64,000 nucleotides of DNA. Origin: Chlorocebus sabaeus. Lineage: Eukaryota; Chordata; Mammalia; Primates; Cercopithecidae. The position numbers and the translations under genes are program-made. Under the pieces are notes generated by a model. The model was not told where the DNA came from and searched no databases. It saw nothing but the letters and a program-made list of their open reading frames with translations. Within the stretch, counting starts at the first letter, position 1. Each line of letters begins with the position of its first letter. Of this stretch, positions 47,601 to 60,652 are shown piece after piece. Where the stretch lies: assembly GCF_047675955.1 (NCBI RefSeq), contig NW_027327447.1, forward strand, positions 186,001-250,000, read 5' to 3'.

Positions 47601-50600
47601 TGGAAGCCCATAGAGGGCTATGGTGAAAAAGGGAATATCTTCCGTGAAAAAATTGGAAAGAAGCATTCTGAGAAACTGCTTTGTGTTCTGTTAATTCATC
47701 TCACAGAGTTACAGATTTCTGCCAAGAAGCCTTTCGGTAAGACTGTTCTTGTGGAATTTGCGAAGTGATATTTGGAAGCCCAAAGAAGTCTACCGTGAAA
47801 AAGAAAATATCTTCCGTTAAAAACTGGAAAAAATCTTTATGAGAAACTGCCTTGTGTTCTGTTAATTCATTTCACAGTGTTACAGCTTTTCCCTCAAAAC
47901 GCCTTTCGATAAGACTGCTCTTGTGGAATTTTGAAAGTGATATTTCGAAGCATTTAGATGGCTATGGTGAAAAAGGAAATATCTTCAGTTAAAAACTGGA
48001 AAGAAGCTTTCTGAGAAACTGCTTTGTGTTCTGTTAATTCATCTCACATAGTTACAACTTTCCCCTCAAGAAGCCTTTCGCTAAGACTGTTCTTGTGGAA
48101 TTTTCAAAGTGATATTTGGAAGCCCATAGAAGGCTATGGTGAAAACGGAACTATCCTAAGATATAAACTGAAAAGAAGCTTTCTGAGAAACTGCTTGGTG
48201 TTCTGTTAATTCACCTCACAGAGTTACAGGTTTACCCTCAAGAAGCCTTTCGCTAAGACTGTTCTTGTGGAATTTTCAAAGTGATATTTGGAAGCCAATA
48301 GAGGCCTATGGTGAAAGAAGAAATATCTTCTGTTAAAAACTGGAAAGAAGCTTTCTGAGAAACTGCTTTGTGTTCTGTTAATTCATCTTACACAGTTAAA
48401 GCTTTCCCCTCAAGAAGACTTTCTGTAAGGCTGTTCTTGTGTAATTTGCAAAGTGATATTTGGAAGCCCGTAGAGGGCTATGGTGAAAAAGGAAATATCT
48501 TCAGTTAAAAACTGGAAAGAATATTTCTGAAAAACTGCTTTGTGATCTGCTAATTCATCTCACAGAGTTACAGCTTTCCCCTCAAGACGCCTTTCGCGAA
48601 GACTGTTCTTCTGGAATTTGCAAAGTGATATTTGGACGCCCGTAGAGGGCTATAGTGAAAAAGGAAATATCTTCAGTTAAAAACTGGAAAGAAGCTTTCT
48701 GAGAAACTGCTTTTTGTTCTGTTAATTCACATCACGCAGTTACAGCTTTCCCCTCAAGAAGCCTTTCGCTAAGACACTTCCTGTGGAATTTGCAAAGTGA
48801 TATTTGGAAGCCATTAGAGGGCTATAGTGAAAAAGAAATATCCTCAGTTAAAAAGTGGAAAGAAGATTTCTGAGAACCTGCTTTGTGTTTTGTTAATTCA
48901 TCTCACAGAGTTACAGCTTTCCGCTCAAGAAGCCTTTCGCTAAGATTGTTCCTCTGGAATATCCAAAGTGTTATCTTGGGCCCATAGGGGGCTACGGTGA
49001 AAAGGAAATATCTTCAGTTTAAAACTGGAAAGAATCATTTTGAGAATCTGCTTTGTGTTCTTTTAATTCATCTCACAGAGTATCAGCTTACCCCTCTAGA
49101 AGCCTTTCGTTAAGACTGTTCTTGTGGAATTTGCAAAGTGATATTGGGAAGCCCATAGAAGGCTTTGGTGAAAAAGTAAATATCTTCCGTTAAAACTGTA
49201 AAGAAGCATTCTGTGAAACTGCCGTGTGTTCTGTTAATACATCTCACCGAGTTACAGCTTTCCCATCAAGATGCCTTTCGCTAAGACTGTTCTTGTGGGA
49301 TTTGCAAAGTGATATTTGGAAACCCATAGAGGGCTATGGTGAAAAAGGAAATATCTTCAGTTAAAAACTGGAAAGAAGCTTTCTGAGAAACTGCTTTGTG
49401 TCCCTTAATTCATCTCACAGAGTTACAGATATTCCCTCAAGAAGTCTTTCACTAAGAGTGTCTTTGTGGGATTTGCAACGTGATAATTGGAAGCCCATAG
49501 AGGGCTATGGTGAAAAAGGAACTATTTTCAGTTAAAAACTGGATAGAAGCTTTCAGATAAACTGCCGTGTGTTCTGTAAATATATCTCACCGAGTTACAG
49601 TTTTCCCCTCAAGAAGCCTTTCGCAAAGACTGTTCTTGTGGGATTTTCTAAGTGATACTTGGAAGCCCATAGAGGGCTATGGGAAAAAAGGAAATATCTT
49701 CGGTTGAAAACTGGAAAGAAGCTTTCTGAGAAACAGGTCTGTGTTCTGTTAATTCATTTCAGAGAGTTACAGCTTTCCGCTCTAGAAGCCTTTCGCTAAG
49801 ACTGCTCTTTTGGAATTTGAAAAGTGATATTTGGAAGCCCTAAGAGGGCTATGGTGAAAAAGGAAATATCTTCCGTTAAAAACTGGAAAGAAGCATTCTG
49901 AGATACTGCCGTGTGTTCTGTTAATACGTCTAACCGAGTTACAGCTTTCCCCTCAAGAAGCCTTTCGCTAAGACTGTTCTTGTGGGATTTGCAATGTGAT
50001 ATTTGGAAGCCCATAGAGGGCTATGATGAAAAAGGAAATATCTTCAGTTAAAAACTGGAAAGAAACTTTCTGAGAAACTGCTTTGTGTTCTGTTAATTCA
50101 TCTCACACAGTTACAGGATTCCCCTAAAGAAGCCTTTCGCTAAGACAGTTTTTGTGGAATTTGCAAAATGATATTTGGAAGCCCATAGAGGGCTACGGTG
50201 AAAAAAGGACATATTTTCAATTAAAAACTGGAAAGAAATTTTCTGAGAAACTGCTTTGTGTTCTGTTAATTGATCTCACAGAGTTACAGCTTTCTTCTCA
50301 AGAAGCCTTTCGGTAAGACTGTTCTTGTGGAATTTGCAAAGTGATATTTGAAAGCCCATAGAGGGCTATGGTGAAAAAGGACATATCTTCCGTTAAAAAC
50401 TGGAAAGAAGATTTCTGAGAAATTGCTTTGTGTTCTGTTAATTCATCTCACAGAGTTAAAACTTTCCCCTCCAGAAGCCTTTCGCTAAGACTGTTCTTGT
50501 GGAATTTGCAAAATGATATTTGGAAGCCCAAAGAGAGCTATGGTGAAAAAGGAAATATCCTAAGATAAAAACTGAAAATAAGCTTTCTGAGGAACTGCTT

Positions 50601-53600
50601 TGTGTTCTCTTAATTCGTATCACAGAGTTACAAATTTTCCCTCAAGAAGCCATTCGCTAAGACTGTTCTTGTGCAATTTGCAAAGTGATATTTGGAACCC
50701 CTTAGAGGGCCATGATGAAAAAGGAAATATCTTCAGTTAAAAACTGGAAAGAAACTTTCTGAGGAACTGGTTTCTGTTTTGGTAATTCATCTCACAGAGT
50801 TACAGCTTTCTTCTCAAGAAGCTTTTCAGTAAATCTGTTTTATGGAATTTGCAAAGTGATATTTGGAAGCCCATAGAGGGCTATGAAGAAAAAGGAAATA
50901 TCTTCCGTTAAAAACGGGGAAGAATATTTCTGAGACACTGCTTTGTGTTCTGTTAATTTATCTAACAGAGTTACAGCATTCTCCTACAGAAGTCATTCGC
51001 TAAGAGTGTTTTTGGGGAATTTGCAAAGTGATATTTGGAAGCCCGTAGAGGGCTTCGGTGAAAAATGAAATATCTTAAGTTAAAAACCGGAAAGAAGCTT
51101 TCTGAGAAAATGCTTTGTGTTCTGATAATTCATCTCACAGAATTACAGCTTTCTCTGCAAGAACTTTTCGATAAGACTGTTCTTGTGGCATTTGCAAAGT
51201 GATATTTGGAAGCCCAAATAGGGCTATGGTGAAAAAGGAAATTTCTTCAGTTAAAAACTGGAAAGAAGCTTTCTGAGAAACTGCTGTATGTTCTGTTAAT
51301 TCAACTCACTGAGTTACAGCTTTCCCCTCCAGAAGCCTTTCCCTAAGACTGTTCTTGTGGAATTTGCAAAGTGATATTTGGAAGCCCATAGAGGGCTTTG
51401 GAGAAAAAGGAAATATCTTAAGATAATAACTGAAAAGAAGTTTTCTGAGAAACTTCTGTGTGGTCTGTTAATTCAACTCACAGAGTTACAGCTTTTCCCT
51501 CAAGAAGCCTTTCGCTAAGGCGCTTCTTGTGAAATTTGCAAAGTGATATTTGAAAGCCCGTAGAGGGCTATGGTGAAAAACAAACTATCTTCCGTTAAAA
51601 ACTGGAAAGAAGTTTTCTGAGAAACTGCCGTGTGTTCTATTAATACATCTCACACAGTTACAGCTTTACTCTCAAGAAGACCTTCGCTAAGACTGTTCTT
51701 GAGGGATTTGCAAAGTGATAGTTGGAAGCCCTCCGAGGGCTATATTGAGAAAGGAAATATCTTCCGTTAAAAATTGGAAAGAAGCTTTCGGAGAAACTGC
51801 CGTGTGTTCTGTTATTATATCTCACAGAGTTACAGCTTTCCCCTCAAGAAGCCTTTCGCTAAGACTGTTCTTGTGGGATTTGCAAAATGATATTTGGAAG
51901 TCTATAGAGGGCAATGGTGAAAAAGAAAATATCTTCAGTTAAATACTGGAAAGAAGCTTTCAGAGAATCTGCTTTGTGTTCTGTTAATTCATCTCACAGA
52001 GTTACAGCTTACCTCTCAAGAAGCCCTTCTCTAAGACTGTTCCTGTGGAATTTGCAAAGTGATATTTGGAAGCCCATAGAGGGCTATGGAGAAAAAGGAA
52101 ATATCTTTCGTTAAAAACTGAAAAGAAGTTTTCTGAGAAACTGGTATGTGTTCTCTTAATTCATGTCAAAGAGTTACAACTTTCCCCTCAAGAAGCCTTC
52201 AGCTAAGGCTCCTCTTGTGTAATTTGCAAAATGATATTTGGAAGCCCATACAGGTCTACTGTGAAAATGGAAATATCCTCAGATAAAAACCGAAAAGAAG
52301 CTTTTTGAGAAAGTACTTTTTCTTCTGTTAGTTCATCTCACAGTGTTACAGCTTTCCCCTCAAGAAGCCGTTCACTAAGATTGTTTTTGTGAAATTTGCA
52401 AAGAGATAGTTGGAAGCCCATAGAGGGCTACGGTGAAAAAGAATGTATCCTAAGATAAAAACTGAAAAGAAGCTTTCTGAGAAATTGCTTTGTGTTCTGT
52501 TAATTCATCCCACAGAGTTACAGCTTTCCCCTCAAGAAGACTTTTGATAAGACTGTTCTTGTGTAATTTGGAAAGTGATATTTGGAAACACCTACAGGTC
52601 TCTGGAGAAAAAGGAAATATCTTCCGTTAAAAACCGGAAAGAAGTTTTCTGAGAAACTTCTTTGTGTTCTGTTAATTCATCTCACAGAGTTACAGATTTT
52701 CCCTAAAGATGCCTTTCTCTAAGACCTTTCCCGTGGAATTTGAAAAAGTGATATTTGGAAGCCCATAGAGGGCTATGGTGAAAAAGGAAATATCCTATGA
52801 CAAAAACTGAAAAGAAGCTTTCTGAGAAACTACTTTGTGTTCTGTTAATTCAACTCACAGAGTTACAGCATTCCCCTGAAGAAACCTTTCGCTAAGACTG
52901 TTCTTTTGGAATTTGCTAAGTGATATTTGGAAGCCCATAGAGGGCTATGGTGAAAAAGGAAATATCTTCAGTTAAAAATTGAAAAGAAGCTTTCTGAGAA
53001 ACTGCTTTGTGTTCTGTTAATTCATATCGAAGAGTTAGACTTTCCCCTCAAGAAGCCTTTCGTTAAGACTGTTCTGGTTGAATTTGCATAGTGATATTTC
53101 AGAGACCATAGAGAGCTATTCTGAAAAAGGAAATATCCTAAGAAAAAAACTGAAAAGAAGCTTTCTGAGAAACTGCTTTGTGTTCTGTTAATTCATCTCA
53201 AAGAGTTAGAACTTTCCCCTCAAGAAGCCTTTGGCTAAGACTGTTCTTGTGGAATTTGCAAAGTGATATTTGAAGCCCATAGAGGGTTATGGTGAAATTG
53301 GAAATATCCTAAGACAAAAACCGAAAAGAAGCTTTCTGGAAATCTGCTTTGTGTTCTCTTAGTTCATCTCACATATTTACAGCTTTCCCCTCAAGAAGCC
53401 GTTCACGAAGGCTGTTCTTGTGTAATTTGCAAAGAGATGTTTGGAAGACCATAGAGGGCTGTGTTGAAAAAGGAAATATCTTCCGTTAAAAACTGGAAAG
53501 AAGCATTGGGAGAAACTGCCATGTGTTCTGTTAATACATCACACCGAGTTACAGCTTTCCCCTCAAGAAATTTTTCACTAGGACTGTTCTTGTGGAATTT

Positions 53601-54026
53601 GCAAACTGATATTTGGAAGCCCTTAGAGGGCTACGGTGAAAAAGGAAATATTTTCCGTTAACTACTGGAAAGAAGATTTCTGAGAAACTACTTTGTGTTC
53701 TGTTAATTTATCTCACAGAGTTACAGTTTTCCTCTCAAGAAGCCTTTCACTAAGATTTCTCTTGTGGAATTTGCAAAGTGATATTTGGAAGCCCATATAG
53801 GGCTACGGTGAAAAAGGAAATATCTTCAGTGTAAAACTGGAAAGAAGTTTCTGAGAAACTGATGTGTCTTCTGTTAATTCATCTCACAGAGTTACGGATT
53901 TTCCCACAAGAAGCTTTTCTCAAAGACTGTTCTTGTGGAATTTGCAAAGTGATATTTGGAAGCCCATAGAAGACTACGGTGAAAAAGGAAATATCATCCG
54001 TTAAAAACTGGAAAGAAGACTTCTGA
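47601..54026 (+). repeat. Alpha-satellite array
   Basis: Ordinary monomers. The CCGTGTG plus CTCACCGAG family reappears from about 49.2 kb and is scattered to about 53.5 kb. Several neighbouring units end the linker with GTGGGATTTGC, as in the 15.8-21.5 kb cluster. No gene is visible. Confidence 0.92.
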
Positions 54027-54198
54027 GAAACTGCTTTGTGTTCTGTTAATTCATCTCACAGAGATACAGCTTTTCCCTCAAGAAGTCTTTCGCTAAGACT
54101 GTTCTTGTGGAATTTTCAAAGTGATATTTGGAAGCCTATAGGGGGCTATGGTGAAAACGGAAATATCTTCCGTTAAAAACTGTAAAGAAGATTTCTAA
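54027..54198 (+). repeat. Single-monomer tandem duplication, copy 1
   Basis: A 172-bp unit with GAGATACAGCTTTTCCC, AGCCTATAGGGGGC and AACTGTAAAGAAGATTTCTA, repeated at 54199-54370. I see no difference over the unit. The identical stretch extends about 20 bases further and ends at an A to T change near 54392. Confidence 0.9.
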
Positions 54199-54370
54199 GA
54201 AACTGCTTTGTGTTCTGTTAATTCATCTCACAGAGATACAGCTTTTCCCTCAAGAAGTCTTTCGCTAAGACTGTTCTTGTGGAATTTTCAAAGTGATATT
54301 TGGAAGCCTATAGGGGGCTATGGTGAAAACGGAAATATCTTCCGTTAAAAACTGTAAAGAAGATTTCTAA
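54199..54370 (+). repeat. Single-monomer tandem duplication, copy 2
   Basis: Apparently identical to 54027-54198. The next monomer returns to ordinary divergence (GTTACAGATTTCCCCACCAG). Confidence 0.9.
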
Positions 54371-57300
54371 GAAACTGCTTTGTGTTCTGTTATTTCATCT
54401 CACAGAGTTACAGATTTCCCCACCAGAAGCCTTTCGCTAAGACTGTTCTTGTGGAATTTGCAAAGTGATATTTGGAATCCCATAGAGAGCTATGGGGAAA
54501 ACGGAAATATCTTCCGTTAAAAACTGGAAAGAAGCTTTCAGAGAAACTGCTTTGTGTTCTGCTAATTCATCTCACAGAGTTACAGCTTTCTCTGAAAGAA
54601 GCCTTTCGCTAAGACTGTTCTTGTGGAATTTGCAAAGTGATATTTGGAAGACTCTAGATGGCTAGGGGAAAAAGGAAATATTTTCCGTTAAAAACTGGAA
54701 AGAAGATTTCTGAGAATCAGCTTTGTGTTCTTTTATTTCATCTAACAGAGTTTCAGTGGTCCCCTAGAGAAGCCTTTCGCTAAGACTTTTCTTGTGGAAT
54801 TTGCAAAGTGATATTTGTAAGCTCTTAGAAGGCAATGGTGAAAAAGGAAATATCCTAATATAAAAACAGAAAACAAGCTTTCTGAGAAACTGTTTTGTGT
54901 TGTGTTAATTCATCTCACAGAGTTACAGTTTTTACCTCAAGATGCCTTCCGCTAAGACTGTTCTTGCGCAAATTGCAAAGTGATATTTGGAAGCCCATAG
55001 AGAGCTATGTTGAACAATTAAAATCTTCCGTTAAAAACTGGAAAGAAGCTTTCTGAGAAACTGCTTTGTGTTCTGTTAATTCATCTCACAGAGTTAGAGC
55101 TTTCTCCTCAAGAAGCCATTTACTAAGACTGTTCTTGTGGAATTTGCAAAGTGATATTTGAAAGCCCATAGAGGGCTATGGTGAAAAAGGAAATATCCTA
55201 ATATAAAAACCGAAAAGAAGCTATCTGAGAAAGCACTTTGTGTTCTGTTAGTTCATCTCAAGGAGATACAACCTTCCCCTAAAGAAGCCTATCTCTAAGA
55301 CTGTTCTTGTGATATTTGCAAAGTGATATTTAGAAGCCAATAGAGGGCTATGGTGAAAAAGGAAATAACTTCAGTTAAAAACTGGAAAGAAGCTTACTGA
55401 GAAATTGCGTTGTGCTCTGTTAATTCATCTCACAGAGTTACAGTTTTCCCCTCAAGAAACGTTTCGCTAAGACTGTTCTTGTGGAATTTGCAAAGTGATA
55501 TTTGGAAGCCCATAGAGGGCTACGGTGAAAAAGGAAATATCCTAAGATAAAAACTTAAAATAAGCCTTTCGAGAAACTGCTTTGTGTTCTGTAAGTTCAT
55601 CTCACAGAGTTACAGCTTTCTCCTCAGTAAGACTTTCGCTAAGCCTCTTCTTGTGGAATCTGCAAAGTCATATTTGGAAGCCCGTAGAGCGCTAAGGTGA
55701 AAAAGGAAATATCTTCCGTTAAAAACTGGAAAAAAGATTTCTCAGAAACTGCTTTGTGTTCTGTTAATTCATCTCACAGAGTTACAGCTTTCCTCTCCAG
55801 AATCCTTTCTCTAATACTGTTACTTTTTAATTTGCAAAGTGATATTTGGAAGCCAGTAGAGGGCTATGGTGAAAAAGGAAATATCTTCAGTTAGAAACTA
55901 GAAAGAAGCTTTCTGAGAAACTGCTTTGTGTTCTGTTAATTCATCTCACAGAGTTACAGCTTTCCACTCAAGAAGCCTTTCGTTACGACAGTTCTTGTGG
56001 AATTTGCAAAGTGATATTTGGAAGCCCTTAGAGGGCTACGGTAAAAAAGGAAATATCTTCAGTTAAAAACTGGAAAGAAGCTTTCTGAGAAACTGGTTTG
56101 TGTTCTGTTAATTCATCTCACAGCGTTACATGTTTTCCCTCAAGAAGCCTTTCGCTAAGACTGTTCTTGTGGAATTTGCAAAGTGATATTTGGAAGCCCA
56201 TAGAGGGCTATGTGAAAAAGGAAATATCTTCAGATTAAAACTGGAAATAAGCTCTCTGAGAAACTTCCTTGTGTTCTCTTAATTCATCTCCCAGAGTAAC
56301 AGCTTTCCACTCAAGAAGCCTTTCGCTAAGACTGTTCTTTTTGAATTTGCAAAGTGAAATTTGGAAGCCCATAGAGGGTTATGGTGAAAAACGAAATATC
56401 TTCCTTTAAAAACGGAAAAGAAGCTTTCTGAGAAACTGCTTTGTGTTCTGTTGGTTCATCTCACAGAGTTACAGCTTTCCCCTCCAGAAGCCGTTCAATT
56501 GGACTATTCTTGTGAAATTTTCAAAGTGATATTTGGAAACCCATAGAAGGCTATGGTGAAAAAGGAAATATCTTCCTTTAATAACTGGAAAGAAGCTTTC
56601 TGAGAAACTACTTTGTGTTCTGTTAATACATCTCACCGAGTTACAGCTTTCCTCTCAAGAAGCCTTTCTGTAAGGCTCTTCTTGTGGAATTTGCAAAGTG
56701 ATATTTGGAAGCCCATAGAGGCCTACGGTGAAAAAGGAAATATCTTTGGTTAAAACTGGAAGAAAGATTTCTGAAAGACTGCTTTGTGTTTTGTTAATTA
56801 ATGTCACAGAGTTACAGCTTTCCCCTCCATAAGCCTTTCGCTAAGTCTGTTATTGTGGGATTTGCAAAGAGATATTTGGAAGCCCATAGAGGGCTTTGGT
56901 GAAAAAGGAAATATAATAAGATAAAAACTGAAAAGAAGCTTTCTGAGAAATGTTTTGTGTTCTGTTAATTCATCTCACAGAGTTACAGGTTTTAACTCAA
57001 GAAGCCCCTCGCTAAGACTGTTCTTGGGTAATTAGCAAAGTGATATTTGGAAGCTCTTAGAGGGCTATGCGAAAAAGGAAATATCTTCAGTTAAAAACTG
57101 GTAAGAAGCTTTCTGATAAACTTCTTTTTGTTCTCTTAATGCATCTCACAGATTTACAGCTTTCCCTTCAAGAAGCCTTTCGCTAAGTCTGTCCTTGTGG
57201 AATTTACAAAGTGAAATTTGGAAGCCCTTAGAGGGCTATAGTGAAAAAGGAAATATCTTCCGTTAAAAACCGAAAAGAAGATTTCTGAGAAATTGCTTTG

Positions 57301-59811
57301 TGTTCTGTTAGTTCATCTCACAGAGTTACAGCTTTCCTGTCAAGAAGCCTTTCACTAAGACTCTTCTTGTGAAATTTCAAAGTGATATTTGAGAATCCAT
57401 AGAGGGCTATGGCGAAAAAGGAAATATGTTCAGTTAAAAACTTGAAAGAAACCTTCTGAGAAACTGCTTTGTGTTCTGTTAATTCAACTCACAGCGTTAC
57501 AGCTTTCCCCTCAAGAAACGTTTCGCTAAGACTGTTCTTCTGGAATTTGCAAAGTGATATTTGTAATCCCATAGAGGGCTATGGTGAAAAAGGAAATATC
57601 CTATGATAAAAACTGAAAATAAGCTTTCTGAGGAACTGCTTTGTGTTCTGTTAATTCATCTCACAGAGTTACAGCTTTCCCCTCAAGAAGTCTTTCGCTA
57701 AGACTGTTCTTGTGGAATTTGGAAAGTGAAATTTGGAAGTGGTAGAGGGCTATGGTGAAAAGGGTAGTATCTTCCATTAAAAACCGAAAAGAAGCTTTCT
57801 GAGAAACTGCTTTGCGTTCTGTTAGTTCATCTCACAGAGTTAGAGCTTTCCCCTCAGGAAGCCGTTCACTAGGACTATTATTTGTGAAATATTTAAAGTG
57901 ATATTTGGAAACATTTAGAGGAATATGGTGAAAAAAGAAATATATTCCGTTAAAAACTGTCAAAAAACTTTCTGAGAAACTACCGTGTATTCTGTTAATA
58001 TATCTCAACGAGTTACAGCTTTCCTCTCAAGAAGCCTTTCTTTAAGGCTGTTCTTGTGGAATTTGTAAAGTGACATTTGGAAGCCTATAGAGGGCTACGG
58101 TGAAAAAGGAAATATCTTCCGTTAAAAACTGGAAGGAATATTTCTGAGAAACTACTTTGTTTTCTGTTAATTCATCTCACAGAGTTACAGGTTTACCCTC
58201 AAGAAGCCTTCGGTAAGTCTGTTCTTGTTGAATTTCCAAAGTGATATTTGGAAGCCCATAGAAGGTTATGGTGAAAAAGGAAATATTTTCCGTTAAAAAC
58301 TGGAAAGAAGCTTTCTCAGAAACTGCTTTGTGTTCTGTTAATTCATCTCACAGAGTTACAGCTTTCCCCTCAAGGAGCAGTTCACTGAGACTGCTCTTGT
58401 GGAATTTGCAAAGTGATATTTGGATGCCCAGAGAGGGTTATGGTGAAAATGGAAATATCCTAAGATAAAAACCGAAAAGAAGCTTTCTGAGAAACTGCTT
58501 TGTGTTATGTTAATTCATCTCACAGAGTTACAGCTTTCCCCTCTGGAAGCCTTTCGCTAAGACTGTTCTTGTGGAAATTGGAAGGTGATATTTAGAGGCC
58601 CAGATAGGGCGATGGTGAAAAAGGAAATATCCTAATACAAAAACTGAAAAGAAGCTTTCTGAGAAACTGCTTTGTGTTCTGTTAATTCGTCTCACAGAGT
58701 TACAGCTTTCCCCTCAAGAAGCCTTTCGCTAAGACTGTTTTTGTGGAATTTAGAACGTGTTATTAGAAGCCCATAGAGGGCAATGGTAAAAATGGAAATA
58801 TCCTCCGTTAAAAACTGGAAAGAAGCATTCTGAGAAACTGCTTTGTGTTCTGTTATTTCACTTCACAGAGTTACAGATTGCCCCTCAAGGAGCATTTCGC
58901 TAAGACTGTTCTTGTAGAATTTGCAAAGTGATACGTGGAAGCCCATAGAGGGCTTTGGTGAAAAAGGAAATATCTTCCGTTAAAAGCTGGAAAGAAGCTT
59001 CCTGAGAAACTGCTTTGTGTTCTGTTAATTCATCTCACAGAGTTACAGATTCCCCTTCAAGAAGCCTTTTGCTAAGACTGTTCTTGTGGAATTTGCAAAG
59101 TAATATTTGGAAGCCCAAAGAAGTCTATGGTGAAAAAGGAAATATCTTGCTTTAAAAACTGGAAACAGTCTTTCTGAGAAACTGCTTTGTGTTCTGTTAA
59201 TGCAACTCACAGAGTTACAGCTTTCCCTTCAAGAAGCCTTTCGCTAAGACAGTTCTTGTAGAATTTGCAAAGTGATATTTGGAAGTTCATAGATAGCTAT
59301 GGTGAAAAAGGAAATATCCTAAGATAAAAACTGAAAACAATCTTTCTGAGAAACTGCTTTGTGTTCTGATAATTCATTTCACAGAGTTACAGCTTTCTCC
59401 TCAAGAAGCCTTTCGCTAAGGCTGTTCTTGTTCAATATGCCAAGTGATATTTGGTAGCCCTTAGAGGGCTGTAGTGAAAAAGGAAATATCTTCCGTTAAA
59501 AACTGGAAAGAAGCTTTCTGAGAAATTGCTTTGTGTTATGTTAATTCATCTCACAGAGTTACAGCATTCCCCTCAAGAAGCCTTTCACTAAGTCTGTTCT
59601 TGTGGAATTTGCAAAGTGATATTTGGAAGCCTATAGAAGGCTATGGTGAAAAAGGAAATATTTTCAGCTAAAAACTGGAAAGAAGTTCTCTGAGAAACTA
59701 CTTTGTGTTCTGTTAATTCATCTCACAGAGTTACAGCTTTCCCATCAGGAAGTCTTTCGCTAAGACTGTTCTTGTGGAATTTGCAAAGTGATATATGGAA
59801 GTCCATAGAGG

Positions 59812-59946
59812 GCTATGGTGAAAAAGGAATTATCTTCCGTTAAAAACTGGAAAGAAGCTTTCTGATTACAGCTTTCCCCTCAAGAAGCCTTTCACTAAGA
59901 CTCTTCTTGTGGAATATTGAATGTGATATTTGGAAGCCCTTAGAGG
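59812..59946 (+). repeat. Shortened alphoid monomer (135 bp), third case
   Basis: TTTCTGA joins TTACAGCTTTCCCC at 59865-59866, so the AAACTGC to CACAGAG segment is missing, as in the units at 3774 and 6487. The loss is 37 rather than 36 bp and the flanking variants differ, so this is probably an independent deletion of the same segment. Confidence 0.85.
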
Positions 59947-60635
59947 GCTATGGTGAAAAAGGTAATATCTTCCGTTAAACACTGGAAAGAAGCTTTCTGA
60001 GAAACTGCTTTGTTTTCTGATAATTCAACCCACATAGTTACAGCTTTCTGCTCAAGAAGCCTTTCCCCAAGACAGTTCTTGTGGAATTTGGAAAGTGATA
60101 TTTAGAAGCCCAAAGAATGCTGTGGTGAAAAAGGAAATATCTTAAGATAAAAAGTGATGAAAAGCTCTCTGAGAAACTGCTTTGTGTTCCGTTAATTCAT
60201 TTCACAGAGTTACAGCCTTCCCCTCAAGAAGCCTTTCGCTAAGACTGTTCTTGTGGAATTTGGAAAGTGATATTTGGAAGCTCATAGAGGGCTATTGTGA
60301 AAAAGGAAATACCTTCAGTTAAAAACTGGAAAGAAGATTTCTGAGAAACTGCTTTGTGTTCTGTTAATTCATGTCACAGAGTTACAGCTTTCCCCTCAAG
60401 AAGCCTTACGCTGAGACTGTTCTTGTGGAATTTGCAAAGTGATATTTGGAAGCCCATACAGGGCTTGGTGAAAAAGAAAATATCTTCCGTAAAAAACTGC
60501 AAAGAAGCTTTCTGAGAAACTGCTTTGTGTTCTTTTAATTCATCTCACAGAGTTACAGCTTTCCCCTCAAGAAGCCTTTCGCTAAGGCTGTTCTTGTGGA
60601 ATTTGCAAAGTGATATTTGGAAGCCCATAGAGAGC

Positions 60636-60652
60636 TTTCGTTAGAAAGGTAA
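60636..60652 (+). promoter_or_regulatory. CENP-B-box-like variant at the A/B-box position
   Basis: This monomer has TTTCGTTAGAAAGGTAA where others have TATGGTGAAAAAGGAAA. Against YTTCGTTGGAARCGGGA it matches 13 of 17, compared with 9 of 17 for the usual A-box. It has TTCG and the central A of the essential core but not CGGG, so binding by CENP-B is not expected from known requirements. Confidence 0.55.

Noticed and set aside
58..58468. Dozens of 60-110 codon open frames on both strands, many with similar proteins ending in WKPIEGYGEKGNIFR or starting MGFQISLCKFHKNSL
   Set aside because: They are translations of the alphoid monomer. The unit is 172 bp, so the frame shifts each repeat and limits length to about 66 codons or small multiples. 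They show no codon bias, splice pattern, promoter or conserved domain.
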